Positions 1-7,394 of a stretch of 64,000 nucleotides of DNA are shown in pieces (the first letter of the stretch is position 1; each line of letters starts with the position of its first letter). A program made the translations under genes and the position numbers. The stretch is from an uncultured Planctomycetaceae bacterium. Its GTDB lineage: Bacteria > Planctomycetota > Planctomycetia > Planctomycetales > Planctomycetaceae. The notes under the pieces were generated by a model. That model was not told the DNA's origin and ran no database searches. It saw only the letters and a list, made by a program, of their open reading frames with translations. The DNA is taken from the NCBI GenBank assembly GCA_943787265.1, contig CALSLT010000012.1:1-64000 (forward strand). The letters run 5' to 3'.

Positions 1-3
1 GCC

Positions 4-1194
4 ATGACGAAATCTCTCGAATCCGAATTCCAGAATTCCGTTGGCGGATTGATGATCAGAGTTCCGGCCGGGGCTTTTGTGATGGGAAGTCCCGAGTCCG
101 AAGAAGGCCATCGCGTCTGGGAACGGCAGCGGGAAGTCACATTCGATTGCGACTTCTTTCTGGGGCAGACGGCGGTCACGCAGGCCCAGTACGAAGCGGT
201 CACGGGCACGAATCCGACGGATCATGACAGGAACCCGGACGCACCGATTGATTCAGTGTGGTGGGAACCGGCAGAGAAATTCTGTGAGAAGCTGACCACG
301 CTTGACCGCGAAGCCGGAGTACTGCCGGACGACTGGGAGTACCGGCTGCCGACGGAGGCGGAATGGGAATACGCCTGCCGAGCCGGAAGTTCGCAGCCGC
401 GCTATGGCGAACCGCTGGACATCGCGTGGTATCACGAGAATGCTGACGGGCGGCCTCATGCTGTCGGCCAGAAGGCTCCCAACGAGTGGGGCTTTCACGA
501 CATGCTCGGCAACATCTGGGAGTGGTGCCAGGACTGGTTCTGGGTGGCCAACCCCGCTCGGTCCGTTCGAGGCGGCAGCTACTACAACAGTCCCCGTTGT
601 TGCCGTGCCGCCGAGCGAGGGGGCTTCGGATTTGCCGGACGCTACTGCGGTTTTCGGGTTCTGGCGGCTCCGATTGCTCAGCGACCAGCGGGAGCAAACC
701 AGTTGAAACCGAGCGGTAGGCGCTACAATGCGTCGGAGCTGGGACTGAGTCCGCCGGTTGATGACTTTTCGCCGCCTAAGGAACGACCGCCGTCCATCTA
801 TGATGCCTTCGAGTCGAACGATTTTGATCTGGCTTTGCGAATCATCAATACGGATCGCTGGCAGCTCGAACAGGTAGATTCAATTCCGCCGACGCTTCAC
901 GGTCGCGTCTACGAGAACCAGCCGGAATGGCTCGCGTGGCTGCTCGACCAGGGAGCTGATATTGAACTCCGCGAGCAGGACTACGGAGGGACACCGATGG
1001 ACGGCGCCGTCGTCCACCGAAACAAAGAGATCATCCGGTTGCTGGTCGACAGAGGTGCCGACACAACCCGCGCTATGGAACTTGCCCAGCGAGGACTGGC
1101 TGGCGGATTTGAATATGACGAACGGCTCGACCGGGAAGGCTACCGCGAAATCGTCGAGCTACTTCGAGACCTTGGAATTGGCTCTCGAGAGTAG
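4..1194 (+). CDS. SUMF1-type domain protein with C-terminal ankyrin repeats
   Basis: A 396-residue protein. Residues ~15-222 form a formylglycine-generating-enzyme-like (SUMF1/FGE-sulfatase) fold: PTEAEWEYACRAG near residue 116, a GFHDMLGNIWEWCQDWF block near 163, RSVRGGSYYNSPR near 187 and a terminal GFRVL. Residues ~265-390 read as ankyrin-type repeats (WLLDQGADIELRE, IIRLLVDRGADTT). The cysteine motif CHxSYCxRYR of true sulfatase-maturing enzymes is not present; the equivalent stretch reads SPRCCRAAERGG, so oxidase activity is doubtful and a binding or scaffold role is likelier. No signal peptide is visible, so the protein is probably cytoplasmic. The ATG at base 4 gives a plausible N-terminus, but only three bases of upstream sequence are available, so a start further left cannot be excluded. 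Confidence 0.85.
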   Translation: MTKSLESEFQNSVGGLMIRVPAGAFVMGSPESEEGHRVWERQREVTFDCDFFLGQTAVTQAQYEAVTGTNPTDHDRNPDAPIDSVWWEPAEKFCEKLTTLDREAGVLPDDWEYRLPTEAEWEYACRAGSSQPRYGEPLDIAWYHENADGRPHAVGQKAPNEWGFHDMLGNIWEWCQDWFWVANPARSVRGGSYYNSPRCCRAAERGGFGFAGRYCGFRVLAAPIAQRPAGANQLKPSGRRYNASELGLSPPVDDFSPPKERPPSIYDAFESNDFDLALRIINTDRWQLEQVDSIPPTLHGRVYENQPEWLAWLLDQGADIELREQDYGGTPMDGAVVHRNKEIIRLLVDRGADTTRAMELAQRGLAGGFEYDERLDREGYREIVELLRDLGIGSRE

Positions 1195-1271
1195 ACGACC
1201 AGTCTTCTCACTTCCGTAGCTTGGGACGTGTCCCCGCGTGAGAGTGATGCTGGGACTTGTCCCCGTAATGT

Positions 1272-1290
1272 TCAGCATAAATTATGCTGA
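1272..1290. repeat. Perfect 9-bp palindrome
   Basis: Arms TCAGCATAA and TTATGCTGA are exact reverse complements around a single A. It lies 78 bases after the SUMF1 gene stop. It could be a weak hairpin or a regulator site; no T-tract follows it. Confidence 0.6.
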
Positions 1291-1310
1291 CGCGGAGCGG
1301 AGCACAAACC

Positions 1311-1369
1311 CCCTCTCCCCCGCCGAACAGGGTGAACTTTGAAGTGAAACTGGCCAGCGGGGGAGAGGG
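1311..1369. repeat. GC-rich 13-bp inverted repeat (intergenic element)
   Basis: CCCTCTCCCCCGC (1311-1323) pairs exactly with GCGGGGGAGAGGG (1357-1369) across a 33-base loop. Related CCCTCTCCC/GGGGAGAGG palindromes recur at about 1427-1480 and 7218-7240, each between genes, which suggests a dispersed REP-like family. Confidence 0.6.
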
Positions 1370-1709
1370 CCGGGGTGGGGGGGGGTAAAAAATCATGTTC
1401 GAAGTTGTCCCCCTCACCCTAACCCTCTCCCACAATTGCTGAGTTCTAATCAGATTGTCGCACCGATTTTGGGGGAGAGGGGACTTGTCATCGTGATTCA
1501 ATTTCAGTGCCGAACAAGATTAGGACTTGTCCCAGCCTACGGTGAGAGGTGGCCTGCTCAGCGACCAGGGCTGAGAGCATGCGAGGTTGCTGTTGGGGAC
1601 ATTCCCGGTGCGGTACGCTTTGGCCGTGCTCGAAGACTGTCGAATGCAGACAGCCGACTGAGGAGTCGGCTTCGAGCCAATCCATGTTTCAACTCGGAAG
1701 GTCATTGCC

Positions 1710-3032
1710 ATGCAGAGACTAATTTGTTTTCTGACCGTTCTGTCGGTGGCGTCTTTGGTAGTCGCGCAGACTCGCGAAGAACTTGTGCGGGGTGACAAGG
1801 CGAAGGTTGAGGCTGAAGGCTTTTGGATTTACAACGATCTGCCGAAAGCGTTTGAGGAAGCTCGTCGGACAGGCAAACCGATTGTCGTCGTGCTGCGGTG
1901 CCTGCCGTGCCATGAGTGCGTCAAGTTGGATGACGAACTCGTTGATACCGACCCGGTGATTCGGCCGCTACTGGAAAAGTTTGTCTGTGCGAGACAAGTC
2001 TCGACGAACGGGCTCGATCTGAGCCTTTTTCAATACGATACCGATCAGTCGTTTGCCGTGTTCTTTCTCAACGCGGACAAGACGATTTATGGCCGGTTCG
2101 GAACACGTTCGCACCGCACAGACTGGGTTCAGGATGTTTCGTTGGAAGGACTGGGCAAAGCCCTGCAGGCGGCGTTGGACCTTCACGGAAACTTCGACGA
2201 GGTCAAAGCTTCGCTTGCCGGCAAACGGGGTGCTCCGATGGAGTTTGCTTCGCCTGAGAAATATCCATCTTTGAAGGGCAAGTTCACGGACGCGTTGAAT
2301 TACAAAGGCGATGTTGTGAAGAGTTGCATTCACTGTCATCAGATCGGCGATGCACGGCGCGACTTTTACTGGAAGGCCAGGAAGCCGATTCCCGAGAAAA
2401 CTCTGTGGCCGTACCCGCATCCCAAATCGGTGGGCCTGATGATGAACCCGGACGAGCTGGCGACCGTACAGAAGGTTCTCCCCAACACGCCAGCAGCGTC
2501 GGCCGGTTTGCGGAGCGGCGATTCGATCGCCTCGTTCAATGGTCAACCGATGCTGTCGACGGCTGACGTCCAATGGGTTCTGCACAACGTTGACCCAGAC
2601 GGAGCCAGCGTTCCGCTTGTGGTGAATCGAGGCGGTCGGACAACAAACCTGTCTCTGAGTCTCGACAAAGACTGGCGTAAGGAGGGCGATCTGTCCTGGC
2701 GAGTTTCAACCTGGGGCTTGAGGCGCATCGCTGCCGGCGGGCTCGTTCTGAATGTTGCCACCGCAGAGGAAGGTCGCCCGAAAGACTTGTCTCGAGACGC
2801 CATGGCGCTGCTCGTTCGTCGAGCCGGCAAATACGGTCCACACGGCACTGCTCGCCGAGTCGGATTTCGGGAAGGCGACATCATCACCAGCTTCGACGGT
2901 CGACGTGATCTGATGACCGAGCAGGAGCTATTGACCTACGTTGCAACCTCAAAGAATCACGGAGACCGAGTCGCGGTCGACGTACTCCGTGGCAAACGCC
3001 GCATGAGTTTTAAACTGCCGATCCAACCGTAG
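1710..3032 (+). CDS. Exported thioredoxin-fold protein with CxxCH motif and two PDZ domains
   Basis: A 440-residue protein with a signal peptide (residues 1-20, cleavage near VVAQ). A thioredoxin-like domain follows, with a C64-L-P-C67-H-E-C70 cluster at the redox-motif position. A second motif, SCIHCHQ at 205-211, has the CxxCH form of covalent c-type heme attachment. Two PDZ-like modules come after it (about 248-310, with AASAGLRSGDSI; and 355-435, with VGFREGDIITSF). The combination suggests a periplasmic redox or heme protein that docks onto partner C-termini; heme binding is inferred from the motif only. A truncated duplicate of its last ~60 residues lies at 3682-3830. The ATG at 1710 is the natural start of the signal peptide. 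Confidence 0.82.
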   Translation: MQRLICFLTVLSVASLVVAQTREELVRGDKAKVEAEGFWIYNDLPKAFEEARRTGKPIVVVLRCLPCHECVKLDDELVDTDPVIRPLLEKFVCARQVSTNGLDLSLFQYDTDQSFAVFFLNADKTIYGRFGTRSHRTDWVQDVSLEGLGKALQAALDLHGNFDEVKASLAGKRGAPMEFASPEKYPSLKGKFTDALNYKGDVVKSCIHCHQIGDARRDFYWKARKPIPEKTLWPYPHPKSVGLMMNPDELATVQKVLPNTPAASAGLRSGDSIASFNGQPMLSTADVQWVLHNVDPDGASVPLVVNRGGRTTNLSLSLDKDWRKEGDLSWRVSTWGLRRIAAGGLVLNVATAEEGRPKDLSRDAMALLVRRAGKYGPHGTARRVGFREGDIITSFDGRRDLMTEQELLTYVATSKNHGDRVAVDVLRGKRRMSFKLPIQP

Positions 3033-3216
3033 CTGAAGGCAAACCATAAGAGATCTCATTGCCATCGGTCGCGTTGGGGCAGACCATTCGGTGTCGTTTA
3101 TCTGCTGCGGTGAATTCGGGTTTTCGTTGCCGATCGGGGGTGATCTGTCATCGCCCGGGAATTCCCCAGAATTAACGAGTAGTTTGGAGAGGTGTTCGCA
3201 TGCGGTCGCGTTTTTG

Positions 3217-3654
3217 ATGATTCGATCAGATGAGATTCAAGTTGGATATCATAAATGGAAGATGCAACGCTCATACGACTCGTTCATGGCCGAGGTAGTA
3301 TCTTCTCGAGATGTGAGTAGAGGAATGATCGGCGACGGGGAGTACCTGGTATATGAATACCATCGTCAGCAACTTGTTGCCCTCGGCGTTGTCTCCGAAA
3401 CCACCTACCGCTTCAATCACATCCTTAATCCAAGTGATGCCTCGCGCCATCTCAGCAAGTTGCTTTTTTCGTCACAGCGACCTGACTGTATCGATCTTTC
3501 GTTGCCATCTTTGATTGAGCCTGAGCCGATGGAACTGACCGTCTGGTGCAATGTCGAAGACCAGTCTGAATGGGAAACCCTAATTGCTGCACGTGATATT
3601 CCGAATTATGCAGGGAGGTTCATGTCGGGGAACAATCCGGACAGTCGTCAGTGA
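3217..3654 (+). CDS. Hypothetical protein, 145 aa
   Basis: Not recognised. The frame is open from 3091, but the ATG at 3217 (MIRSDEIQVGYHKW) is preferred because the upstream residues look like translated non-coding DNA. The product is soluble and acidic, with no signal peptide or membrane segment. It contains GDGEYLVYEYHRQ and ends in NNPDSRQ. It lies between the intact thioredoxin-PDZ gene and that gene's decayed duplicate, so it may have arrived with, or been trapped by, the duplication. Codon use is less GC-rich than in its neighbours. No function is proposed. Confidence 0.5.
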   Translation: MIRSDEIQVGYHKWKMQRSYDSFMAEVVSSRDVSRGMIGDGEYLVYEYHRQQLVALGVVSETTYRFNHILNPSDASRHLSKLLFSSQRPDCIDLSLPSLIEPEPMELTVWCNVEDQSEWETLIAARDIPNYAGRFMSGNNPDSRQ

Positions 3655-3681
3655 TGACGGACTGCGCCTCGAAGCAACCTG

Positions 3682-3830
3682 CGTACTGCACGACGAGTGG
3701 GCTTTCGCGAAGGCGAGAGCATCAACTGCTGAGCTACGTTGCGACCTCAAAGAAACACGGAGACCGAGTCAACGTCGACATTCTCCGCGGTAAACGCCGC
3801 ATGAGTTTCAAACTACCGATCCAGCCGTAG
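3682..3830 (+). pseudogene. Decayed C-terminal duplicate of the thioredoxin-PDZ gene
   Basis: Two stretches match the end of the 1710-3032 gene. In one frame 3682-3726 reads RTARRVGFREGESIN, against GTARRVGFREGDIIT in the parent. In another frame 3717-3830 reads EHQLLSYVATSKKHGDRV and runs on to RRMSFKLPIQP-stop, against EQELLTYVATSKNHGDRV in the parent. Roughly 45 bases between the two blocks have been lost, which shifts the frame. No start codon or N-terminal part is present, so this is a gene fragment left from a duplication or a recombination. Confidence 0.85.
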
Positions 3831-4015
3831 TTCTCTGAAACAGACCACGATGCGGGATATGCCGTCCTGATTCATTCACGCAGCGTTTGGCTGTACCATC
3901 TCCGCGGCCGTGGGCGACCTTCGCTGCGGCGCGAAACGCCATTCCTGTCAAAAGAAGTAGTTTCACTGGGCGTTCCCGGTTTTGCCTGATTCTCAGTCCA
4001 CGAGGAACGTGCCGC

Positions 4016-4711
4016 GTGAAGTATGACTTGAAGTATTCCGCGGCCGCCGAAACTGCGACTTACCTGGGACGATACATGTTCCAGTATAAAAATGCCGAGT
4101 TGGGCCTGATTCTGGACGCTATCGATGACGGTACTCAGGTGCTCGATTTTGGGTGCAACGACGGGTGGGTCAGTCGACGAGTTAAGCGTTTCAAGCCGGG
4201 CTGTGACGTGTCGGGTGCGGACATCAATCCCGAGGCACTCGTCAAGGCGCGTCGCCGAAAAGGTGGGGTCGAGTACTTTGACTCCGAGAACGGCGATCTG
4301 GATGGCAGGACGTTCGACGTTGTCATCCTGTCGCACGTGCTGGAGCATGTGCATGCGAGAGAAGAACTCCTTGAACGACTGGCGACGCTGACCAAGCCTG
4401 GTGGACGGTTGGTGATTTCCGTTCCCCAGGAGCGAATTCGGGGGGACTCGACTCTGCTGCCGTGGGCGATGAACGTGGTGCGTGGAAGATTCATCAACCC
4501 CCACGTCGTCATCGTTCGTCTGAACGCTCTGAAATTACTTCTGGCCGGTATCGGGTTCGAGATCGAACTCAGCACTTACACAAACCTTTTCTGGCCGAGA
4601 GTTTCCAGCAAGAGAGGCCTTCAGTCGCACAGCCTGATCGTCCAGGCACGCCGCATTCCGACGCTCCACGTTGATCCAGTCTGCGTGATGGAGAGCCTCG
4701 GACAGGCGTAG
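4016..4711 (+). CDS. Class I SAM-dependent methyltransferase
   Basis: A 231-residue soluble enzyme. The SAM-binding motif I is VLDFGCNDGWVSRR (residues ~41-54), the acidic motif II lies in SGADINPEAL, and FDVVILSHVLEHVH plus LTKPGGRLVISVPQ are the later motifs of the Methyltransf_11 type (UbiE/Coq5-like, including small-molecule and O-antigen methylases). The substrate cannot be told. The start chosen is GTG at 4016, with GAGGA about 9 bases upstream; ATG at 4076 is an alternative that would cut the first 20 residues. The 185 bases before it show no gene. No operon partner is obvious. Confidence 0.8.
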   Translation: MKYDLKYSAAAETATYLGRYMFQYKNAELGLILDAIDDGTQVLDFGCNDGWVSRRVKRFKPGCDVSGADINPEALVKARRRKGGVEYFDSENGDLDGRTFDVVILSHVLEHVHAREELLERLATLTKPGGRLVISVPQERIRGDSTLLPWAMNVVRGRFINPHVVIVRLNALKLLLAGIGFEIELSTYTNLFWPRVSSKRGLQSHSLIVQARRIPTLHVDPVCVMESLGQA

Positions 4712-4823
4712 AATATGGAATGCTCGTTCTTGAAGAACTGTCTGGATTTCCTGTATCTGCCATTGTCAACGCGGTACGCTCTGTACTCACTTGAACCGAA
4801 AGTCGTGTGAGGAGTCACCGCTG

Positions 4824-5804
4824 ATGGGGAAACAATTTGCGGCTGGAATGATTTTGATGGGCGTTTGCTCCGCCGTTGCGGCGCAGGATGCGGGGATTTC
4901 GTTGCCGGCTAATCCGGGGCAGTGGTTGAATTCGCCGCCGATTTCGCTCGAAGCGATGAAGGGGAAGGGGGCTGTCCTCTACTTCTTTGAGGAAGGCTGA
5001 CCTCGTTGTGCGGGCCGTTGGCCCGAACTTCTGGCGGTCGCCGGAAAGTATCAGGGACAACCTTTGGCCTTCATTGCTGTTAATTCGGGGAACTCGGCGG
5101 CTCAGGTCAGTCAGTACGTAAGGCAGCATCGCATCCCGTGGCCGGTCATTGTGGATCCGGATCGATCGTTTGAAGCAGTGTGCGATGTCGGGGACATCAG
5201 CCTGACGAACATCTGGCGCGTGAAGGTCATTACTGCAGATGGCGGACTTGTCAACGCGAGCGCGACAGAGCTTGATCAGGCCGCAGCCCGAGCATTGGAC
5301 GGGGCGAAGTGGAATGTCGACCCGACGAAAATGACTTCTGAGCTGCAAGCTGCCTGGCAACAGATTGAGTTCGGGAATTTCGCTCCGGCGGCGCCAACTC
5401 TGAAGCGGTTCTTGAGATCTCGCAAGACGGAGATCAAGGATGCGGCAACTCTGCTGAGTTCGTACGTCGACGAGCAATTACAGAGTCGACTGGAAGCCGC
5501 GGCCGAAGCTGACACTGCCGAGGAATCCTGGAAGGCGTTCAAGCTGCTGACCGAGGTTGAGCAGAAATTCAAGGGCTATGACATACCACCAAACGTGGCG
5601 AAAGACCTTTCGCGGCTCGACAAGACCGAGGACGTTAAGAATGAACTGGCAGCCTACCGAAAGTTGACGTTGGCTCAAAAAGCAGCTCGCTCATCGTCGA
5701 ATTCGTCCAGGAAACGTGCTGCGGCAATGCTCCAATTGATCATCAAAGAATTCCCCGAAACTGATGCCGCAGAGACTGCGCAACAGTTGCTCTTAACGCG
5801 GTAG
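4824..5804 (+). CDS. Candidate selenocysteine-containing thioredoxin-like exported protein (in-frame TGA)
   Basis: Read through one TGA (4998-5000), this is a 326-residue protein. It has a signal peptide (MGKQFAAG...VAAQD) and a redoxin fold: VLYFFEEG-U59-P-R-C62-AGRWPELL, then LAFIAVNSGN and WPVIVDPDRSF. The C-terminal ~170 residues are helical and charged. The TGA takes the place of the first Cys of a CxxC redox motif, where selenocysteine is known in other redoxins. The frame is open for 268 codons after it with no indel, and a hairpin starts 11 bases downstream of the TGA. TGA ends other genes here normally, so the code is not reassigned. Start: ATG 4824 with GAGGAG upstream. The alternatives are a nonsense mutation or a C-to-A base-call error (TGC to TGA). 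No sel genes are in the window. Confidence 0.68.
5011..5025 (+). promoter_or_regulatory. Candidate bacterial SECIS hairpin
   Basis: CGGGCC-GTT-GGCCCG forms a perfect 6-bp stem with a 3-base loop beginning with G. The stem starts 11 bases after the in-frame TGA, and the loop lies 16 to 19 bases beyond it. As I recall the family, bacterial SECIS elements sit immediately downstream inside the coding sequence, with a small apical loop carrying an early G; this geometry is compatible. The stem also encodes AGRWP of the protein, so chance pairing in a GC-rich codon run is possible. Confidence 0.5.
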
Positions 5805-5813
5805 GCTGTCGAG

Positions 5814-6290
5814 ATGTTTAAGAACGGAACACTGTTCATGATTGCTGGCGGAGCCGTCTGTCTGTGGGGGCTTTGGGAAGCAGTGCAGGCACAACAGAGT
5901 GCATCGTGGCCTTCGGTCGAGGGGACCGTGGTCAGCTCCAAAGTGTCAGCCGGAACCAGCGGAACAGGCAATTCGCGAAGCACGACGTACAAGGCGAAAG
6001 TGACGTACCGTTATCAGGTCGACGGTGCGGCCTACGAGAACGATGTACTGCGAATCGGGCAGGTTGCAATGGGTTGGAAATCCGGAGCCAAAGAAGATGT
6101 CCGTCAACATCCACGCGGCCCGGATACCGTCTACTACGACCCGATAGAGCCTGCGAATTCCGTTCTGGAACCAGGTCTGTACTGGGGAGTAAGCTTGAAA
6201 CCCGCAGTCGGATGCTTGTTCTTTGTAGTGGGCGTCGTGATGTTTCGAGGCCGGAAGTACGCGAGGCCACTTTTGAGTCGCGATTCCTGA
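5814..6290 (+). CDS. DUF3592 family membrane protein
   Basis: A 158-residue protein with a hydrophobic segment at each end (FMIAGGAVCLWGLWEAV near residue 8; AVGCLFFVVGVVMF near 135). Between them lies a beta-rich domain with WPSVEGTVVSS, YKAKVTYRYQVDG and the DTVYYDPIEPANSVLEPG block typical of DUF3592. Function is unknown in the family. The ATG is 9 bases after the stop of the candidate selenoprotein, so the two are probably co-transcribed. Confidence 0.78.
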   Translation: MFKNGTLFMIAGGAVCLWGLWEAVQAQQSASWPSVEGTVVSSKVSAGTSGTGNSRSTTYKAKVTYRYQVDGAAYENDVLRIGQVAMGWKSGAKEDVRQHPRGPDTVYYDPIEPANSVLEPGLYWGVSLKPAVGCLFFVVGVVMFRGRKYARPLLSRDS

Positions 6291-6384
6291 GTTGTTGTCC
6301 AGGTCCGTGGTTCTGGAAATCGGATCGTGGATACTTCTGGCCGATGGTTGGATTCGTTTTGTCGACTTCGGATGAAGGTTGAAT

Positions 6385-7110
6385 GTGGTTCAGGTTGTCG
6401 TTGCGGTTGGTGGAAACGTTGGCGATGTCCGAGAGACCCTGCGCCGAGCGCGGAAGCTTATCGAGGCCGAAGAAACGGTTCACAAGCTGCGTGCGACTGG
6501 GCTCTACCGATCCGTCGCGATGGGGGCGGATGCTGGCGACTCGTTCCTGAATTCGGCCTGGATTTTTGAGACTTCGTTAGATGCTCTGGAGTTGCTGGAT
6601 CTGCTGCAGCGGGTTGAGAACGAACTCGGGCGGACGCGAGAGGTTCGGTGGGGGCCACGGACGCTGGACCTCGATCTGATCTTCTACGGCGAGGAACAGA
6701 TTGATTCTCCGCGACTGACCGTGCCGCATCCGCACTGCTGGTATCGCCAGTTCGTGCTTGCTCCGATCGCGAGTCTGGTTCCAGAGTTCGTGCATCCCGA
6801 TTTCGGACTGACGATCCGCCAGTTGCATGAGCGACTTACGAGTTGTCCGTTTGTGGTCGCTTGGTCGGGAGAAGCGGCTGACCGGGATTTGTTGGAGCGG
6901 CTTTGTCTTGAGTTTCCGCGAGTCGATCTTCCGCGTGTTGACTCGGCAGGCGAAGTCGAAGGGGCAGAAGCTTCGCTGGGCTTCCGGTTTGGCAATGCCG
7001 GCACAATGGTCAACGAACCATTCTGGCTGCATGTGCCGAGTGAGGGGGGGCAGCAGTTTGTTCACGACGTGCTGACAGCCGCATGCATCGATGTCGAGCC
7101 TGTCGACTGA
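6385..7110 (+). CDS. folK: 2-amino-4-hydroxy-6-hydroxymethyldihydropteridine pyrophosphokinase
   Basis: Transfers pyrophosphate from ATP to 6-hydroxymethyl-7,8-dihydropterin in folate synthesis. The HPPK hallmarks are present: VAVGGNVGD at the N-terminus, GLYRSVAMG, DSFLNSAW, LLQRVENELGR, then WGPRTLDLDLIFYG and LTVPHPHCWYRQFVLAPI. The catalytic domain ends near residue 155. About 80 further residues (from WSGEAADRDLL) do not belong to the usual ~160-residue enzyme and were not recognised. The start is taken as GTG 6385, because GAAGG (6374-6378) lies 6 bases upstream; an in-frame TTG at 6379 would touch that ribosome-binding site. It is ~95 bases after the DUF3592 gene on the same strand. 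Confidence 0.88.
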   Translation: MVQVVVAVGGNVGDVRETLRRARKLIEAEETVHKLRATGLYRSVAMGADAGDSFLNSAWIFETSLDALELLDLLQRVENELGRTREVRWGPRTLDLDLIFYGEEQIDSPRLTVPHPHCWYRQFVLAPIASLVPEFVHPDFGLTIRQLHERLTSCPFVVAWSGEAADRDLLERLCLEFPRVDLPRVDSAGEVEGAEASLGFRFGNAGTMVNEPFWLHVPSEGGQQFVHDVLTAACIDVEPVD

Positions 7111-7217
7111 TGACGCGGAGGCTCTGTGTGGCAGGCTTCTTAAAAGCACGGCTCACGTTGTGACTCATATCGTGGAGGCAGAGTTGCCGTGCCCCCTCAC
7201 CCGCGGCTGAGACTGCG

Positions 7218-7240
7218 ACCTCTCCCCCGAGGGGAGAGGT
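7218..7240. repeat. GC-rich hairpin after folK
   Basis: ACCTCTCCCC-CGA-GGGGAGAGGT is a perfect 10-bp stem with a 3-base loop. It lies 107 bases after the folK stop with no T-tract. It belongs to the same CCCTCTCCC family as the element at 1311-1369 and may help end folK transcription. Confidence 0.6.
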
Positions 7241-7283
7241 GACAAGCCTACGAGCGTGCTCCGGTGTCTAATTACGCACAAAA

Positions 7284-7314
7284 AAGGCGACCGATTCAGA
7301 TGATCGGTCGCCTT
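7284..7314 (-). terminator. Rho-independent terminator of the 7395-8219 gene
   Basis: On the minus strand a perfect 12-bp stem (AAGGCGACCGAT / ATCGGTCGCCTT, 7-base loop) is followed by a run of T (AAAAAA on the + strand at 7280-7285). It lies about 80 bases beyond the stop of the last gene in the three-gene minus-strand cluster. Confidence 0.85.
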
Positions 7315-7394
7315 CTTGGAGAGCACTCGCAAAACGCGAGCAGCAGCGTTGGACGCTCGAATTGCTTCGAGCGGTTGTCTTTCGGCTGTGCGAG

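Larger units (their letters stand above)
1195..1709. other. Gene-free stretch with GC-rich intergenic palindromes
   Basis: No convincing gene. It holds an AT-rich perfect palindrome, a GC-rich inverted repeat (both listed separately), a second CCCTCTCCC/GGGGGAGAGG pair around 1427-1480, and four variants of a GGGAC-TT-GTCCC motif (about 1223, 1252, 1479 and 1522). These look like dispersed intergenic elements. The last ~100 bases should carry the promoter of the next gene, but no clear -35/-10 pair was recognised. Confidence 0.6.

Noticed and set aside
4998..5000. Genome-wide reassignment of TGA to an amino acid
   Set aside because: folK, the DUF3592 gene and others end cleanly at TGA where their protein families end, so only this TGA is a recoding candidate.
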